A stretch of DNA of 64,000 nt from Methylococcus capsulatus str. Texas = ATCC 19069 (GCF_000424685.1 NZ_AUKJ01000022.1:7501-71500); one strand, 5' to 3'. Counted from the first letter of the stretch, positions 8,240-17,957 are shown. Numbers and translations are program-made. The notes: generated by a model from the letters alone, not told the origin.

Positions 8240-9259
8240 TTACTTTGGCCCGCTCGCGAGGAATGCCTGCCGAAACTCACGATCCAGCGCCTCCCCCCGT
8301 CCCTGATAGATCGGTGAGAAATGAAAAGGCGTGGGGAATTTGACGCCGGCCCGACGCGCGATGGTGCCTGCCTGACGGGCGGTGAGGTGGTATTTCCGGG
8401 CCGCGCGCTCCTCGAGCTCATCGCCGAATACCGCCTCGATGAAAAACTGGTCGGCGCCCGCTGCCAGCGTCGCGATCCTTTCCGCGTTCGCTTCGTGGTA
8501 GACGGCATCGGTAACGTAGGCGACTTTCTGCCCTTCCGAGACATGTACGAGGAAGTCAGCCAGTTCCCCCAATCGATACGTCGCCTCCCTGAAACGAGCT
8601 CCGTCACGCTTCAGTGCACGGACCGGCGTATCTTCGTCCCGCCCGGTCAGCAGGGCGTGCTTGAGGTCCTGCACCCAGGCGCCCGGCGCCAGACCGAGTT
8701 CCACCAGCCGGTTTTTCCAGACGTTGAGATGCTGCTTCTCCCGCAGGGCGAATGCTAGACAGGGCGTCGCGTGGTCCAGAATCGCGAATTCGACTGCGAG
8801 ATTCGGTTCGTCCAAAAGCCGGCGATCTTCGATCGGAAATTCGGTTTCGCCCTCCCGCCGAAAGGCGGTGCGGCAGCGGAACGAGGCACGGCGACCGACG
8901 GTCTCGGACGACACCTCGGTGACTTCGAGAGTGAAATCGGTGGGGTAGCCCCTCACCAGATTCCAGGTGTAGGCCGAGAGCTTGTGCTCGACCTGATCCA
9001 GGAAACCCGCCGGGCCGAACAGGCGGATGCGCAGGTCGCGCCCCAGACACAGCCGCAACAGCCAGTCGAAGCCGAAGAAGTGATCCATGTGGGCATGGGA
9101 GACGAACACGTCGCTCAGGCGCAGAATCTTGCGCACCGGCAGCGTGCGAACATCGCCGAGATCGAACAACACGGCGCGCTTCTCGAACAGAAACTCCACG
9201 TACACCGCAGGATCTCCCCAGGGACCGTTGACCAGGGCGGGATGGAAGACCGGTTTCAC
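8240..9259 (-). CDS. Metallo-beta-lactamase-fold hydrolase, RNase Z-like
   Basis: A 339-residue metal-dependent hydrolase of the RNase Z/ElaC-like branch. The zinc-binding signature SHAHMDHFFGFD (HxHxDH) lies near residue 55, a further histidine is in ILDHATPC, and the C-terminal HFSPIYQGR matches the end motif of RNase Z-type enzymes. The frame is open to 9616, but upstream of 9259 it is arginine/proline-rich shadow of the acidic-protein gene, so the GTG at 9259 was chosen; no clear ribosome site precedes it, so the start is uncertain. It could be a tRNA 3' processing enzyme or a general phosphodiesterase; sequence alone does not decide. Confidence 0.78.
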   Translation of the reverse strand: MKPVFHPALVNGPWGDPAVYVEFLFEKRAVLFDLGDVRTLPVRKILRLSDVFVSHAHMDHFFGFDWLLRLCLGRDLRIRLFGPAGFLDQVEHKLSAYTWNLVRGYPTDFTLEVTEVSSETVGRRASFRCRTAFRREGETEFPIEDRRLLDEPNLAVEFAILDHATPCLAFALREKQHLNVWKNRLVELGLAPGAWVQDLKHALLTGRDEDTPVRALKRDGARFREATYRLGELADFLVHVSEGQKVAYVTDAVYHEANAERIATLAAGADQFFIEAVFGDELEERAARKYHLTARQAGTIARRAGVKFPTPFHFSPIYQGRGEALDREFRQAFLASGPK

Positions 9260-9335
9260 GGCGATGTTTTTCGAGTTCGGTTCCTGTCGGCGAGGGAATG
9301 AAAGCCCGATCGAGCCCAGGTTGGAAAGCCGCAGG

Positions 9336-9812
9336 CTATTCGTCTTCCGAATAGGCGGTTCCGCCTCCCTTCGCCCGCTCCTCCTCCTCGGTTTTTTCGG
9401 ATGCCTCCGCCGAAAGCTCGGTCTCCAGCGGTATCGTCTCGGGCGCTTCTTCCTCGAACAGGGCGTCTTCTTCCTCGGCCTCTTCCGAAATCTCTTCTGC
9501 CGGCCGCTCCTCCTGTTTGATGATTTCTTCCAGCGGTTCCGACCAGTCTTCGGGAAGCGTGTCGGTAATCTCGGTACCGCCGAGATCGTCCAGCTCGGCG
9601 ACGTCCATGGGACCACTCCAGTTTTCGGGCTCTTCGATGGGTTCGATCGGCAGCAGAGACCAGGTATCTAGATCGATCTCCTCCAGATTGCCGTCGAAAT
9701 GCTGGATTTCGACGGTGCTGGCATCGTCGTCGATGGCGACCACGGTGAACGCCTGCCCTTTGTCCAGATGCCGGTACCAGTTGCCGACGATCGGATCAGC
9801 TTCGGAATTCAT
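9336..9812 (-). CDS. Acidic DUF6763-like protein
   Basis: A 158-residue very acidic protein. The first 75 residues (starting MNSEADPIVGNWYRHLDKGQ, with VVAIDDDASTVEIQHFDG and EIDLDTWSLL) form a small beta-rich domain that I recognise as a conserved gammaproteobacterial family of unknown function. The C-terminal half is a low-complexity Glu-rich tail, probably disordered, ending AYSEDE. The start at 9812 is chosen over the in-frame codon at 9833 because homology begins there. It lies 76 bp upstream of the hydrolase gene on the same strand. Function unknown. Confidence 0.75.
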   Translation of the reverse strand: MNSEADPIVGNWYRHLDKGQAFTVVAIDDDASTVEIQHFDGNLEEIDLDTWSLLPIEPIEEPENWSGPMDVAELDDLGGTEITDTLPEDWSEPLEEIIKQEERPAEEISEEAEEEDALFEEEAPETIPLETELSAEASEKTEEEERAKGGGTAYSEDE

Positions 9813-9904
9813 GGCGTACCTCCTCGTCAACACGTCGGGAAAAAGAAAAGCCGGCTACACGTTAGCATCCTCCGCCGGCGATGACGACACTCGCAGCCAC
9901 GAAA

Positions 9905-9932
9905 AAAGGGCCGGCATGACAGCCGGCCCTTT
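9905..9932 (-). terminator. Intrinsic terminator of hps-phi
   Basis: On the minus strand, a GC-rich 9-bp stem (9907-9915 with 9922-9930) with a 6-base loop is followed by a run of six T (plus-strand A at 9902-9907). It starts about 28 bases after the hps-phi stop codon and is a textbook rho-independent terminator. Confidence 0.88.
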
Positions 9933-9960
9933 CGAATCGCAAGCGGACGGGCGAGAACGC

Positions 9961-11130
9961 CTATTCCAGATTGGCGTGGCGGGTCCGCATCTGCTCCTCG
10001 GGGATCTTCTTGGTATGGATGATGTGGGAAATCGTGGCTTCGAGCAACACCAGGGTGGACAGCTCGAAGGTGGTGCCCATCGGCATACCGACCACCTTGC
10101 CGTACTGCTCGGGAGTGCCGATCCGGAACACCACGTCTGCCATGTCACCGATCGTGGACTTGTCGCGGGTGGTGATCAGCGCGATGCTGGCCCCCTGTTC
10201 CTTGGCTTTCTTGGCGTAAGCGATCATGGTTTCGGTTTCGCCCGAACCGGAAATCACGATCAGAAGATCGCCTTGACGGATGCTGGGCGTCACGATCTCG
10301 CCCACAATATAAGCCTGATAGCCGCCGTGCATCAGGCGCATGGCGAAAAAGCGGCCGACCAGGCCCGAACGCCCGGCGCCGGCGACGAAAATACGGCGGG
10401 CACGTTCGAGCAAACCGGTCAGACGCGCCTCGTAGCTCTTGTCAGTGGCGGCAAGCACGCCGCCGATCTTCGACACGATGAACTTGTGATGAGCCCCTTC
10501 CAGCAGCTCGCGAATCGTGCGGGCCGCGGTGGCGGGACAGGGCGCGCCGTAGATCGCCGCACCGATGACGACGATGTCGGCCCCCGCCTTGGCGACCCGT
10601 GAGGCGGTGTTCTGGTTGATCCCCCCAGCCACTGAGATTCGGACCGGCAGCTTCAGGCGGGCGATGCTTTCGAGATCGGCGAACGGCGTCTGACCCTGGG
10701 CCTGGGCATCCAGACCGGTGTGCACACCGATGATCTGGGCGCCGAGCCGGGCCGCCTCGCGCGCGCAGGCAGCCTTGTCCGGCACGTTGATCAGATCCAC
10801 CTGGACTTCGGCATTGTGCGCCTGGGCCGCTTTAACGACCCCGGCGATGGTCGCCGGCCCCGACACCCCGAGCACGGTGCAGATGTCAGCGCCGGCGGCA
10901 TAAAACGGCGCGGCCTCGTATTCGCCGGCATCCATGGTCTTGAGGTCGACCAGGACGAGCCGATCCGGGTGCCGGCGCTTGAGCTCGCGGACGATTTCGA
11001 TGCCGTTGTATTTGATACAGGGCGTGCCGATCTCGAAGATGTCGACATAAGGCGCCGTGACGCGGGCGAGTTCGAGCGTCCGGTCACGGTCCAAGGAATC
11101 CAGAGCCAGCTGAATGAGTGGTCTTGCCAT
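9961..11130 (-). CDS. hps-phi: Fused 3-hexulose-6-phosphate synthase / 6-phospho-3-hexuloisomerase
   Basis: Bifunctional enzyme of the ribulose monophosphate (RuMP) pathway: the N-terminal half condenses formaldehyde with ribulose 5-phosphate to hexulose 6-phosphate, and the C-terminal half isomerises that to fructose 6-phosphate. The 389-residue chain has an OMP-decarboxylase-like TIM barrel (about residues 1-210; ALDSLDR, DLKTMDAGEYE, GVHTGLDAQ, SVAGGI) joined to a SIS sugar-isomerase domain (about 215-389; FVAGAGRSGLVGRFFAMRLMHGG, ISGSGETETMI). The ATG at 11130 has a GGAGGA site 7 bases upstream. A strong terminator follows. Its presence points to a RuMP methanotroph. Confidence 0.95.
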   Translation of the reverse strand: MARPLIQLALDSLDRDRTLELARVTAPYVDIFEIGTPCIKYNGIEIVRELKRRHPDRLVLVDLKTMDAGEYEAAPFYAAGADICTVLGVSGPATIAGVVKAAQAHNAEVQVDLINVPDKAACAREAARLGAQIIGVHTGLDAQAQGQTPFADLESIARLKLPVRISVAGGINQNTASRVAKAGADIVVIGAAIYGAPCPATAARTIRELLEGAHHKFIVSKIGGVLAATDKSYEARLTGLLERARRIFVAGAGRSGLVGRFFAMRLMHGGYQAYIVGEIVTPSIRQGDLLIVISGSGETETMIAYAKKAKEQGASIALITTRDKSTIGDMADVVFRIGTPEQYGKVVGMPMGTTFELSTLVLLEATISHIIHTKKIPEEQMRTRHANLE

Positions 11131-11260
11131 TGAGCGATCCTCCGATAGACTTTTTTGTGAACCGCGGCGATCCCAACGAGCGCCGCACTCGGACCGTCCG
11201 CTTCCGGACGGCAAGTTTGCCAAGCGATCGAAAGCCGGTCCAGAACTGCCCTTGCCTCCT

Positions 11261-12289
11261 TCAGGGACCGGCCCCCATTCCCGACTCGACATGGGCACGA
11301 AAGCCGGCGCGGATGTCCCGCACCCGGGAACTTGCGCACAGTTCCAGGCCGAGGCTGGACCGGCGGCAGCGGACGTCGAGAAATATCGTTTCTTCGTCCG
11401 GTCCGGTGATGCGAGCCAAGGTCAGGGCGATTTCCTGGTCCGACAGCGGCACCGAGGTGTACACCAGACGGTCGGTGTCGATCGCCACTGGCGTATCGGC
11501 CCTGCCGATCGCATAGGCGCGCGCCAGCGCCCAGGTCTTGGCACAGACGGCAGCGGACGAACAGACCACTGCACTGAGTACACCGTCGTCGTCGCCCGCG
11601 AACACCTCGCCGAGAGCACCCTGGCCGGTGCGCGCCCGTTCGGCCTTGAGCGAACGGAAACGCTGGATGTCGCGGCCGAAACGGTCGGCGATGCTGCGTT
11701 TCTTGTCTTCCAGGATGCGGATTTTTTCTTCGTAATCGGCGATCCGTCGGCGCTCGTCCTCGATCGCCTTCAGGAGTTGCGGCGTAACGGCCTGCCCCTG
11801 GCGTTCCATGTCGGCAGCACGTTTTTCCTGAGTCCGGAGGATGTCCATGTGACGAGACCGGTATTTTTCCAGAATATGGATGGAAGCGTCACTCTGGAGG
11901 ATCTGGTCATTCAGGACCAACCGCATGTCTTCTTCACTGGCGTAAGTTCGCAGCAGCGCGCCGTCCAGATTGCGCTGCTCTTCGATGAGACGCGCCGTTT
12001 CTTCCCTGAAATGCCGGAGCGCCCGTTCCCGCTCGAGCGCCGCCGGGCTCTTGGCGCCTTCGATGACCTCCACCTGACGTCCCTGGCTGTCGAGCAGGGA
12101 ACGCTTCTGCCGGCTCTGTTCGGGAGGAATTCTGTCCGAATAGTGGACACGCCCCGCTTCATCCACCCATTTATAGGTGGCCGCCGGCACGGCCCCGGCC
12201 AGGGCGAGCCAAACGCACAGCGCCAGAGCCGTCACCCGCACGGGAGACACCGTTCCGACGCAGGCGGGTGGATGCGCCGAAGCCGCCAT
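11261..12289 (-). CDS. Secreted DUF4124-domain coiled-coil protein
   Basis: A 342-residue exported protein. A signal peptide (hydrophobic stretch ending AGAVPAA, about residues 18-36) precedes a DUF4124 domain (TYKWVDEAGRVHYSDRIPPE), a small domain of unknown role common in proteobacterial periplasmic proteins. Residues about 75-215 are Glu/Arg-rich and predicted coiled coil, followed by a globular C-terminal domain with four cysteines. The first ATG at 12289 lies 4 bp after the pyrE stop; a GTG at 12241 is an alternative that gives a more compact signal peptide. Probably an envelope protein; the specific function is unknown. Confidence 0.72.
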   Translation of the reverse strand: MAASAHPPACVGTVSPVRVTALALCVWLALAGAVPAATYKWVDEAGRVHYSDRIPPEQSRQKRSLLDSQGRQVEVIEGAKSPAALERERALRHFREETARLIEEQRNLDGALLRTYASEEDMRLVLNDQILQSDASIHILEKYRSRHMDILRTQEKRAADMERQGQAVTPQLLKAIEDERRRIADYEEKIRILEDKKRSIADRFGRDIQRFRSLKAERARTGQGALGEVFAGDDDGVLSAVVCSSAAVCAKTWALARAYAIGRADTPVAIDTDRLVYTSVPLSDQEIALTLARITGPDEETIFLDVRCRRSSLGLELCASSRVRDIRAGFRAHVESGMGAGP

Positions 12290-12293
12290 GGTT

Positions 12294-12935
12294 TCAGGCG
12301 GTGCCGTAACGGCTGCGGTAATCCTCGAGCGCTGCCAGCTCCCGGACCCGACCCGAGCCGCGCAGGTAATCGATCAGGTGACGGAAGCCGACGATGGCGT
12401 GGACCGGAATTCCCAAGCTGTCCTGGACCTCCTCTACGGCGGACTTTCCGGACTGACCGATCTCTTCGCGATCCAGCGCGATCAGCACGCCGCAGGGCTT
12501 GGCGCCGGCCCCGCGAATGATCTCGATCGACTCTCGCACCGAGGTACCGGCGGTGATCACGTCGTCGACGATCAGCACTTCGCCCTGCAGCGGCGCACCC
12601 ACCAGGGTGCCGCCTTCGCCGTGGTCCTTGGCTTCCTTGCGGTTGAATGCGTAGGGGATTTCTTCTCCGCTGACCCTGGCCAGAGCGATGGCGGTGGCGG
12701 CGACCAGGGGGATGCCTTTGTAGGCCGGGCCATACAGCACGTCGGCCCGGATACCGCCCGAGGTCAGGGTCTGGGCGTAGAACTCGCCCAGCCTGCCGAG
12801 CCGGGCGCCCGTGTTGAACAGGCCGGCGTTGAAAAAGTAAGGGCTCTGGCGGCCGGATTTGAGGGTGAACTCGCCGAAGCGGAGCACTTCACAGCCGATG
12901 ACGAAGTCGATGAAGTCTTTCTGGTACGTCTGCAT
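12294..12935 (-). CDS. pyrE: Orotate phosphoribosyltransferase
   Basis: Pyrimidine biosynthesis: orotate plus PRPP gives orotidine 5'-phosphate. The 213-residue protein equals E. coli PyrE in length and follows it closely: [42 protein letters not shown] and the PRPP-binding motif [13 protein letters not shown]. The ATG at 12935 (MQTYQKDF) aligns with the family start; the in-frame codon at 12962 is not needed. It sits between moxR (23 bp upstream) and the DUF4124 gene (4 bp downstream), suggesting one transcript. Confidence 0.96.
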   Translation of the reverse strand: MQTYQKDFIDFVIGCEVLRFGEFTLKSGRQSPYFFNAGLFNTGARLGRLGEFYAQTLTSGGIRADVLYGPAYKGIPLVAATAIALARVSGEEIPYAFNRKEAKDHGEGGTLVGAPLQGEVLIVDDVITAGTSVRESIEIIRGAGAKPCGVLIALDREEIGQSGKSAVEEVQDSLGIPVHAIVGFRHLIDYLRGSGRVRELAALEDYRSRYGTA

Positions 12936-12958
12936 GAAACGAACACGGAAACTCGAAA

Positions 12959-14002
12959 TCAAGGTACGGCGATCCGCCGCAGCAGGTCCTTCACGACCTG
13001 GTCACTGGAGACCCCTTCGGCCTCCGCCTCATAGCTCAGAATCAGCCGGTGGCGCAGGATGGCCGGCGCCAGGGCCTGGATGTCGTCGGGCGTCACGTAG
13101 TCGCGGCCATCGAGCCAGGCCCTGGCGCGGGCGCAGCGGTCCAGGGCCAGCGTGGCGCGCGGGCTGACGCCATAGAGTATCCAGCGCGCCAGCGAATCGC
13201 CGTAGCGAGCCGGCTCGCGCGTGGCCAGGATGAGCTGCAGCAGGTAGTCCTCCAGCGCCTCGGCCAGGTAGACGCCGAGCACTTCCTCCCGGGCGGCGAA
13301 CAGCGTCTGCTGGCTCACCGGCTCCATCGCTTCCGCGGCCCTGCACTCCGGCCGGCCGGCCTCCCCGCGGACCAGGCGGAGGATCGCCTTTTCCTGCTCG
13401 GCGCCAGGATAGCCTATGCGCACGTACATCAAGAAACGGTCGAGCTGTGCTTCAGGCAGGGGATAGGTGCCTTCCTGCTCGATCGGATTCTGGGTGGCCA
13501 TTACCAGGAACAAGGCCGGCAGCGGATAGGTCTTGCGGCCCACGGTGATCTGCCGTTCCGCCATGGCTTCGAGCAGTGCGGATTGCACCTTGGCCGGAGA
13601 ACGGTTGATCTCGTCGGCCAGCACCAGATTGTGGAACAGCGGACCCGGCTGGAAATGGAACGAGCCGTCCTGAGGCCGGTAGACTTCGGTACCGGTCAGA
13701 TCCGCCGGCAGCAGGTCGGGGGTGAACTGGATCCGCTGGAAATCGGCTTCCACGCCGCGGCTCAGGACATGGATCGCCCGGGTCTTCGCCAGCCCCGGCG
13801 CACCTTCCACCAGCATGTGGCCGTCGGCCAACAAGGCGATGAGCATGGCGTCGACCAAATCGCTCTGGCCGATGATCTGGGTGTTGAGATGAGTCCTGAG
13901 GCGCTGTAGATCCTGCTGCGCGGCAGACACCGGCGCCGCCTGTGATTGCGGATTGGCATTCATGCGTTTGGTCCAGGCTGGCTGTTCGATCGGGGCGGAC
14001 AT
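12959..14002 (-). CDS. MoxR-family AAA+ ATPase
   Basis: A 347-residue AAA+ ATPase of the MoxR family, which act as chaperones for metalloenzyme or complex maturation, usually with a von Willebrand factor A partner. Walker A is [10 protein letters not shown], Walker B is [13 protein letters not shown], sensor 1 is [26 protein letters not shown], and the C-terminal lid holds SPRATLAL. Starts at 14002 or 13963 are both possible; neither has a good ribosome site. No DUF58 or VWA gene, the usual partners, is adjacent; it lies upstream of pyrE instead. It is distinct from CbbQ at 16.9 kb. Confidence 0.88.
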   Translation of the reverse strand: MSAPIEQPAWTKRMNANPQSQAAPVSAAQQDLQRLRTHLNTQIIGQSDLVDAMLIALLADGHMLVEGAPGLAKTRAIHVLSRGVEADFQRIQFTPDLLPADLTGTEVYRPQDGSFHFQPGPLFHNLVLADEINRSPAKVQSALLEAMAERQITVGRKTYPLPALFLVMATQNPIEQEGTYPLPEAQLDRFLMYVRIGYPGAEQEKAILRLVRGEAGRPECRAAEAMEPVSQQTLFAAREEVLGVYLAEALEDYLLQLILATREPARYGDSLARWILYGVSPRATLALDRCARARAWLDGRDYVTPDDIQALAPAILRHRLILSYEAEAEGVSSDQVVKDLLRRIAVP

Positions 14003-14107
14003 TATAAATCTTGTCGGTGGCCGCGCATTCAACGTACCCCATGACACGCAGCCTTAACCTTGGCAGTCTAGAATCCACGCGCTTCGGCCACCGGCGGATA
14101 CGCCCGT

Positions 14108-14689
14108 ATGTCTTTGGAATCGCTGATCACCGAGTACGGCTTCCCGGCACTCATCGTCGGGCTGCTCCTGGAGGGCGAGACCGTCCTGCTTGTCGCCGGC
14201 TTCCTGGTCGGCCGCGGTTATTTTTCTTTCCTCCACATCGTGATGCTGGCTTTCGCCGTGACACTCGCGGCGGATCAGGGGTATTTCTGGCTGGGCTACA
14301 AACACGGAGACGCGCTGCTGCGTCGTTTCCCGTCGCTGACGCCGGCAGTGGAGAGGGCATCGACCCTGTTCCATCGCTATCACTCCTATTTCATCTTCGG
14401 CTTTCGCTTTTTTTACGGCCTGCGGGTGGTGACGCCGATTCTGATCGGCATGAGCCGCTTCTCGCCGGTCCGTTATCTCACGGTAAACGTCCTCGCGGTG
14501 GTGGTGTGGACGGTGATGACCACGGGACTGGGATTGGTGTTCGGCAAAGCCGTCGCCGGCATGATCGAGGATCTGCGCCAGTATGAATCCATGCTGGTCG
14601 GCGGACTGTTGGCCATCGGTTCGGGGCTGGCGATCCACCGCTGGAAACACATCGGTGACTCCAACCGGAACGACCCCGCCGGCGACTGA
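14108..14689 (+). CDS. DedA/SNARE-associated family membrane protein
   Basis: A 193-residue polytopic inner-membrane protein of the DedA (VTT domain) family, implicated in lipid carrier recycling, membrane potential and envelope integrity. Family features are visible: an N-terminal LITEYGFPALIVGLLLEGETVLLVAGFL, an FRFFYGLRVVTPILIGMSR arginine-containing segment, and VNVLAVVVWTVMTTGLGLVFG. Four to five hydrophobic segments are predicted. It precedes the cbb operon on the same strand by about 270 bp and is probably an independent gene. Confidence 0.85.
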   Translation: MSLESLITEYGFPALIVGLLLEGETVLLVAGFLVGRGYFSFLHIVMLAFAVTLAADQGYFWLGYKHGDALLRRFPSLTPAVERASTLFHRYHSYFIFGFRFFYGLRVVTPILIGMSRFSPVRYLTVNVLAVVVWTVMTTGLGLVFGKAVAGMIEDLRQYESMLVGGLLAIGSGLAIHRWKHIGDSNRNDPAGD

Positions 14690-14806
14690 TCCGCCGCGGC
14701 CGGGATTTCTGCCCACAGCGTAGACCGCGAACCCCGGTTTGGAGCGGGGGCCCCCTTGGATTATGCTAATCGCCCCTCATCCGGCGGTAGCAAGCAGGCA
14801 TATCAG

Positions 14807-14840
14807 TATAATGCGCGCTTATTGTCGCTATTATGACAAT
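14807..14840 (+). promoter_or_regulatory. cbbL promoter candidate with operator-like inverted repeat
   Basis: The 271-bp gap before cbbL contains a perfect TATAAT at 14807-14812 with no good -35 at the right distance, as expected for an activator-dependent promoter. Starting 9 bases later is a perfect inverted repeat ATTGTC-N8-GACAAT (14821-14840). In many autotrophs the LysR-type regulator CbbR drives cbb operons, but no cbbR gene is nearby. The regulator reading this site is unknown, and the promoter call is inference. Confidence 0.45.
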
Positions 14841-14960
14841 TTAGTTCCGTTTATGGATATCAGCGCTTATAGTGCCTCGCGAAAAGGGATCGCCCCGATG
14901 CCGGCTAGGGAACGGCGGTTCATTGCCATAGCGCTGTTGCAAAACGAGTAGGAGAAAACC

Positions 14961-16382
14961 ATGGCTGTCAAAACATACAACGCGGGCGTCAAGGAATACC
15001 GCGAAACCTACTGGGACCCGAACTACACTCCCGCCGACACCGATCTGCTGGCGGTCTTCAAGATCACCCCGCAGCCGGGTGTGCCGCGCGAAGAAGCCGC
15101 CGCCGCCGTGGCCGCGGAATCGTCGACCGGCACCTGGACCACCGTCTGGACCGACCTGCTGACCGACCTCGACTATTACAAGGGCCGCGCCTACCGGATC
15201 GAGGACGTGCCCGGCCAGGACGAACAGTTCTACGCCTTCATCGCCTATCCCATCGACCTGTTCGAGGAAGGCTCCGTCGTCAACGTGTTCACCTCGCTGG
15301 TGGGCAACGTGTTCGGCTTCAAGGCCGTGCGCGGCCTGCGTCTGGAAGACGTGCGCTTCCCCCTCGCCTACGTGATGACCTGCGGCGGCCCGCCCCACGG
15401 CATCCAGGTGGAGCGCGACATCATGAACAAGTACGGCCGTCCGTTGCTCGGCTGCACCATCAAGCCGAAGCTGGGCCTGTCCGCGAAGAACTACGGCCGC
15501 GCCGTGTATGAATGCCTGCGGGGCGGTCTCGACTTCACCAAGGACGATGAGAACGTCAACAGCCAGCCGTTCATGCGCTGGCGCCAGCGCTTCGACTTCG
15601 TGATGGAGGCGATCGAGAAGGCCGAGGCCGAAACCGGCGAGCGCAAGGGCCACTACCTCAACGTGACCGCCCCGACTCCGGAAGAGATGTACAAACGTGC
15701 CGAGTACGCCAAGGAAATCGGCGCGCCCATCATCATGCACGACTTCATCACCGGGGGCTTCTGCGCCAACACGGGTCTCGCCAACTGGTGCCGCAACAAC
15801 GGCATGCTGCTGCACATCCACCGCGCCATGCACGCCGTGATGGACCGCAATCCCAACCACGGCATCCACTTCCGCGTCTTCACCAAGATGCTGCGCCTTT
15901 CCGGCGGCGACCATCTGCACACCGGCACCGTGGTCGGCAAGCTGGAAGGCGACCGCCAGGCCACCCTGGGGTGGATCGACCTGCTGCGCGAACGCAGCAT
16001 CAAGGAAGACCGCAGCCGCGGCATCTTCTTCGACCAGGAATGGGGCGCCATGCCCGGCGTGTTCGCGGTCGCCTCCGGCGGCATCCACGTCTGGCACATG
16101 CCGGCACTGCTTTCGATCTTCGGCGACGACGCGGTGTTCCAGTTCGGTGGCGGCACCCTGGGCCATCCCTGGGGCAACGCGGCCGGCGCCGCTGCCAACC
16201 GCGTGGCGCTGGAAGCCTGCGTGGAGGCCCGCAACGAAGGCCGCCAGCTCGAGAAGGAAGGCAAGGAAATCCTGACCGAAGCCGCCAAGAGCAGCCCGGA
16301 ACTCAAGGCCGCAATGGAGACCTGGAAGGAAATCAAATTCGAGTTCGACACCGTCGACAAGCTCGACGTGGCCCACCGGTAA
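14961..16382 (+). CDS. cbbL: Ribulose-1,5-bisphosphate carboxylase/oxygenase large subunit, form I
   Basis: Catalytic subunit of RuBisCO: fixes CO2 onto ribulose 1,5-bisphosphate giving two 3-phosphoglycerates. At 473 residues it has form I length. Active-site motifs are intact: [25 protein letters not shown] with the carbamylated lysine at about 194, [28 protein letters not shown] (loop 6 lysine) and the C-terminal [15 protein letters not shown]. An AGGAG site lies 6 bases before the ATG. It is followed by cbbS (25-bp gap) and cbbQ, the order typical of form IA operons. In a methanotroph it would supplement RuMP assimilation. Confidence 0.98.
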   Translation: MAVKTYNAGVKEYRETYWDPNYTPADTDLLAVFKITPQPGVPREEAAAAVAAESSTGTWTTVWTDLLTDLDYYKGRAYRIEDVPGQDEQFYAFIAYPIDLFEEGSVVNVFTSLVGNVFGFKAVRGLRLEDVRFPLAYVMTCGGPPHGIQVERDIMNKYGRPLLGCTIKPKLGLSAKNYGRAVYECLRGGLDFTKDDENVNSQPFMRWRQRFDFVMEAIEKAEAETGERKGHYLNVTAPTPEEMYKRAEYAKEIGAPIIMHDFITGGFCANTGLANWCRNNGMLLHIHRAMHAVMDRNPNHGIHFRVFTKMLRLSGGDHLHTGTVVGKLEGDRQATLGWIDLLRERSIKEDRSRGIFFDQEWGAMPGVFAVASGGIHVWHMPALLSIFGDDAVFQFGGGTLGHPWGNAAGAAANRVALEACVEARNEGRQLEKEGKEILTEAAKSSPELKAAMETWKEIKFEFDTVDKLDVAHR

Positions 16383-16407
16383 GCCTCAAGAGGATTCGGG
16401 AAATACC

Positions 16408-16764
16408 ATGAGCGATATGCAAGACTACAAATCCAGCCTGTCCGACAGCGGCTCGCGCAAGTTCGAGACTTTCTCCTACCTGCCGCCGATGGACCCGGAG
16501 AAGATCCGCCGGCAGGTGGAATACATCGTCAGCCGCGGCTGGAATCCGGCCATCGAACATACCGAGCCGGAAAACGCCTTCGACCACTACTGGTACATGT
16601 GGAAACTGCCGATGTTCGGCGAGACCGACGTCGATGCGATCCTGGCCGAGGCCGAGGCCTGCCACAAGGCGCACCCCAACAACCACGTCCGACTGGTCGG
16701 CTACGACAACTTCAGGCAGACCCAGGGCACCGCCATGGTGATCTATCGGGGGCCGTCGGTCTGA
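16408..16764 (+). CDS. cbbS: RuBisCO small subunit, form I
   Basis: Small subunit that caps the L8 core of form I RuBisCO and supports its activity. The 118-residue protein shows the family core: [29 protein letters not shown] early on, then [16 protein letters not shown] and the C-terminal strand [14 protein letters not shown]. Codon use matches cbbL. It lies 25 bp after cbbL and is separated from cbbQ by 117 bp that hold a strong hairpin, which may reduce cbbQ expression relative to cbbLS. Confidence 0.97.
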   Translation: MSDMQDYKSSLSDSGSRKFETFSYLPPMDPEKIRRQVEYIVSRGWNPAIEHTEPENAFDHYWYMWKLPMFGETDVDAILAEAEACHKAHPNNHVRLVGYDNFRQTQGTAMVIYRGPSV

Positions 16765-16790
16765 CTCTGCGGTAACCCCGGGAACGCCTG

Positions 16791-16823
16791 GAAGCCCCTG
16801 TCCGCCCGGCGGATCGGGGCTTC
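16791..16823 (+). terminator. Strong hairpin between cbbS and cbbQ
   Basis: Arms of 8 bp (16791-16798 and 16816-16823) plus an inner 6-bp stem (16801-16806 and 16808-16813) make a long GC-rich hairpin 26 bases after cbbS. It lacks a real T-run, so it is more likely a partial terminator or an mRNA 3' stabiliser that sets the ratio of cbbLS to cbbQ. Confidence 0.65.
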
Positions 16824-16881
16824 TTCATGGACAACATCCAGAAGCATTCAGTCCGCACCTTCGTTGCGAGGAGGTTCTTCG

Positions 16882-17682
16882 ATGTCCAGCACCGAGCAAT
16901 ACCTGATTCAAGAACGACCCTATTACCGCCCCACCGCCGACGAAGTGGAGCTGTTCGAGGCCGCCTATGCCGCGCGCATGCCGGTGATGCTCAAGGGCCC
17001 GACCGGCTGCGGCAAGACCCGGTTCGTGGAATACATGGCCTGGAAGCTGAAGCGCCCGCTGATCACGGTGGCCTGCAACGAAGACATGACGGCCTCGGAC
17101 CTGGTCGGCCGCTTCCTGCTCGACGCCAGCGGCACCCGCTGGCAGGACGGCCCCCTCACCCTGGCCGCCCGCATCGGCGCCATCTGCTATCTCGACGAGG
17201 TCGTGGAGGCCCGCCAGGACACCACCGTGGTCATCCACCCCCTGACCGATCACCGTCGCACCCTGCCGCTGGACAAGAAAGGCGAGCTGGTGCATGCCCA
17301 CCCGGATTTCCAGTTGGTGATTTCCTACAATCCCGGCTACCAGAACCTGCTGAAGGACCTCAAGCAATCGACCAAGCAGCGCTTCGGCGCGCTGGATTTC
17401 GGCTATCCCGAGACGGCTGTCGAGGTCGATGTGGTGTCACATGAGACCGGCATCGATCCCAAGATCGCCGAAAAGCTGGTGCAGATCGCCCACCGCGCCC
17501 GGAACCTCAAGGGCCACGGCCTGGACGAAGGCATCTCGACCCGCTTGCTGGTCTATGCCGGCCACCTCATCGCCAAGGGTATCGAGCCCAGAGCGGCCTG
17601 CATGATGACGCTCGTTCGCCCTCTCACCGACGACCCGGATATGCGCGATACCCTCGACGCCGCCGTAGCGACGTTTTTCTGA
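16882..17682 (+). CDS. cbbQ: RuBisCO activase-type AAA+ ATPase CbbQ
   Basis: MoxR-group AAA+ ATPase that, with CbbO, removes inhibitory sugar phosphates from RuBisCO. The 266-residue protein has Walker A GPTGCGKT at residues 39-46, Walker [11 protein letters not shown], the pore-proximal [16 protein letters not shown] stretch and sensor region [16 protein letters not shown]. The ATG at 16882 follows an AGGAGG seven bases upstream; the in-frame ATG at 16864 would bury that site. It lies downstream of cbbLS, but its partner cbbO is 8.3 kb away rather than adjacent. Confidence 0.95.
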   Translation: MSSTEQYLIQERPYYRPTADEVELFEAAYAARMPVMLKGPTGCGKTRFVEYMAWKLKRPLITVACNEDMTASDLVGRFLLDASGTRWQDGPLTLAARIGAICYLDEVVEARQDTTVVIHPLTDHRRTLPLDKKGELVHAHPDFQLVISYNPGYQNLLKDLKQSTKQRFGALDFGYPETAVEVDVVSHETGIDPKIAEKLVQIAHRARNLKGHGLDEGISTRLLVYAGHLIAKGIEPRAACMMTLVRPLTDDPDMRDTLDAAVATFF

Positions 17683-17957
17683 CCCCGGCAGACGGCGTCC
17701 GCCGCCAAAAAATCCGTGCCGCCGCCCAACGGCGGAGTCGCTCGACGCGCCGCTTTCCACGACATTTCCTCGGCGACACGGTAGAAAACCGGCCTAGGGT
17801 GCAACCACTCGGCCTGACACATGTCATACGGGTGTGGCCGATGTCACGTACCCCCTCTCCACTACAGGATGTATTTGCCTGTTCCAGCTCTACCACCGTC
17901 GCCAGGACGGTCACCCGGCGTCATCGAACTTGGTGAGTCCAAGAAGGAGTCGAGCAA

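Noticed and set aside
8240-9616. Long 458-codon start for the metallo-hydrolase
   Set aside because: The first 119 codons are Arg/Pro-rich and lie opposite or in shifted frame to the acidic protein gene; family-like sequence begins at 9259.
12959-14002. MoxR gene as a second cbbQ
   Set aside because: It has the MoxR-type sensor motif and lies with pyrE; the gene at 16882 has the CbbQ-specific sequence and the cbb context.
14739-14951. 70-codon frame just upstream of cbbL as a leader peptide or regulator gene
   Set aside because: No ribosome site, no family resemblance, and it covers the promoter-like TATAAT and inverted repeat; treated as non-coding.
17683-17957. Possible cyclic-di-GMP riboswitch before the GH18-like gene
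   Set aside because: Looked for the conserved GEMM core and tetraloop pairings because chitin-related genes can carry it; they are not present.
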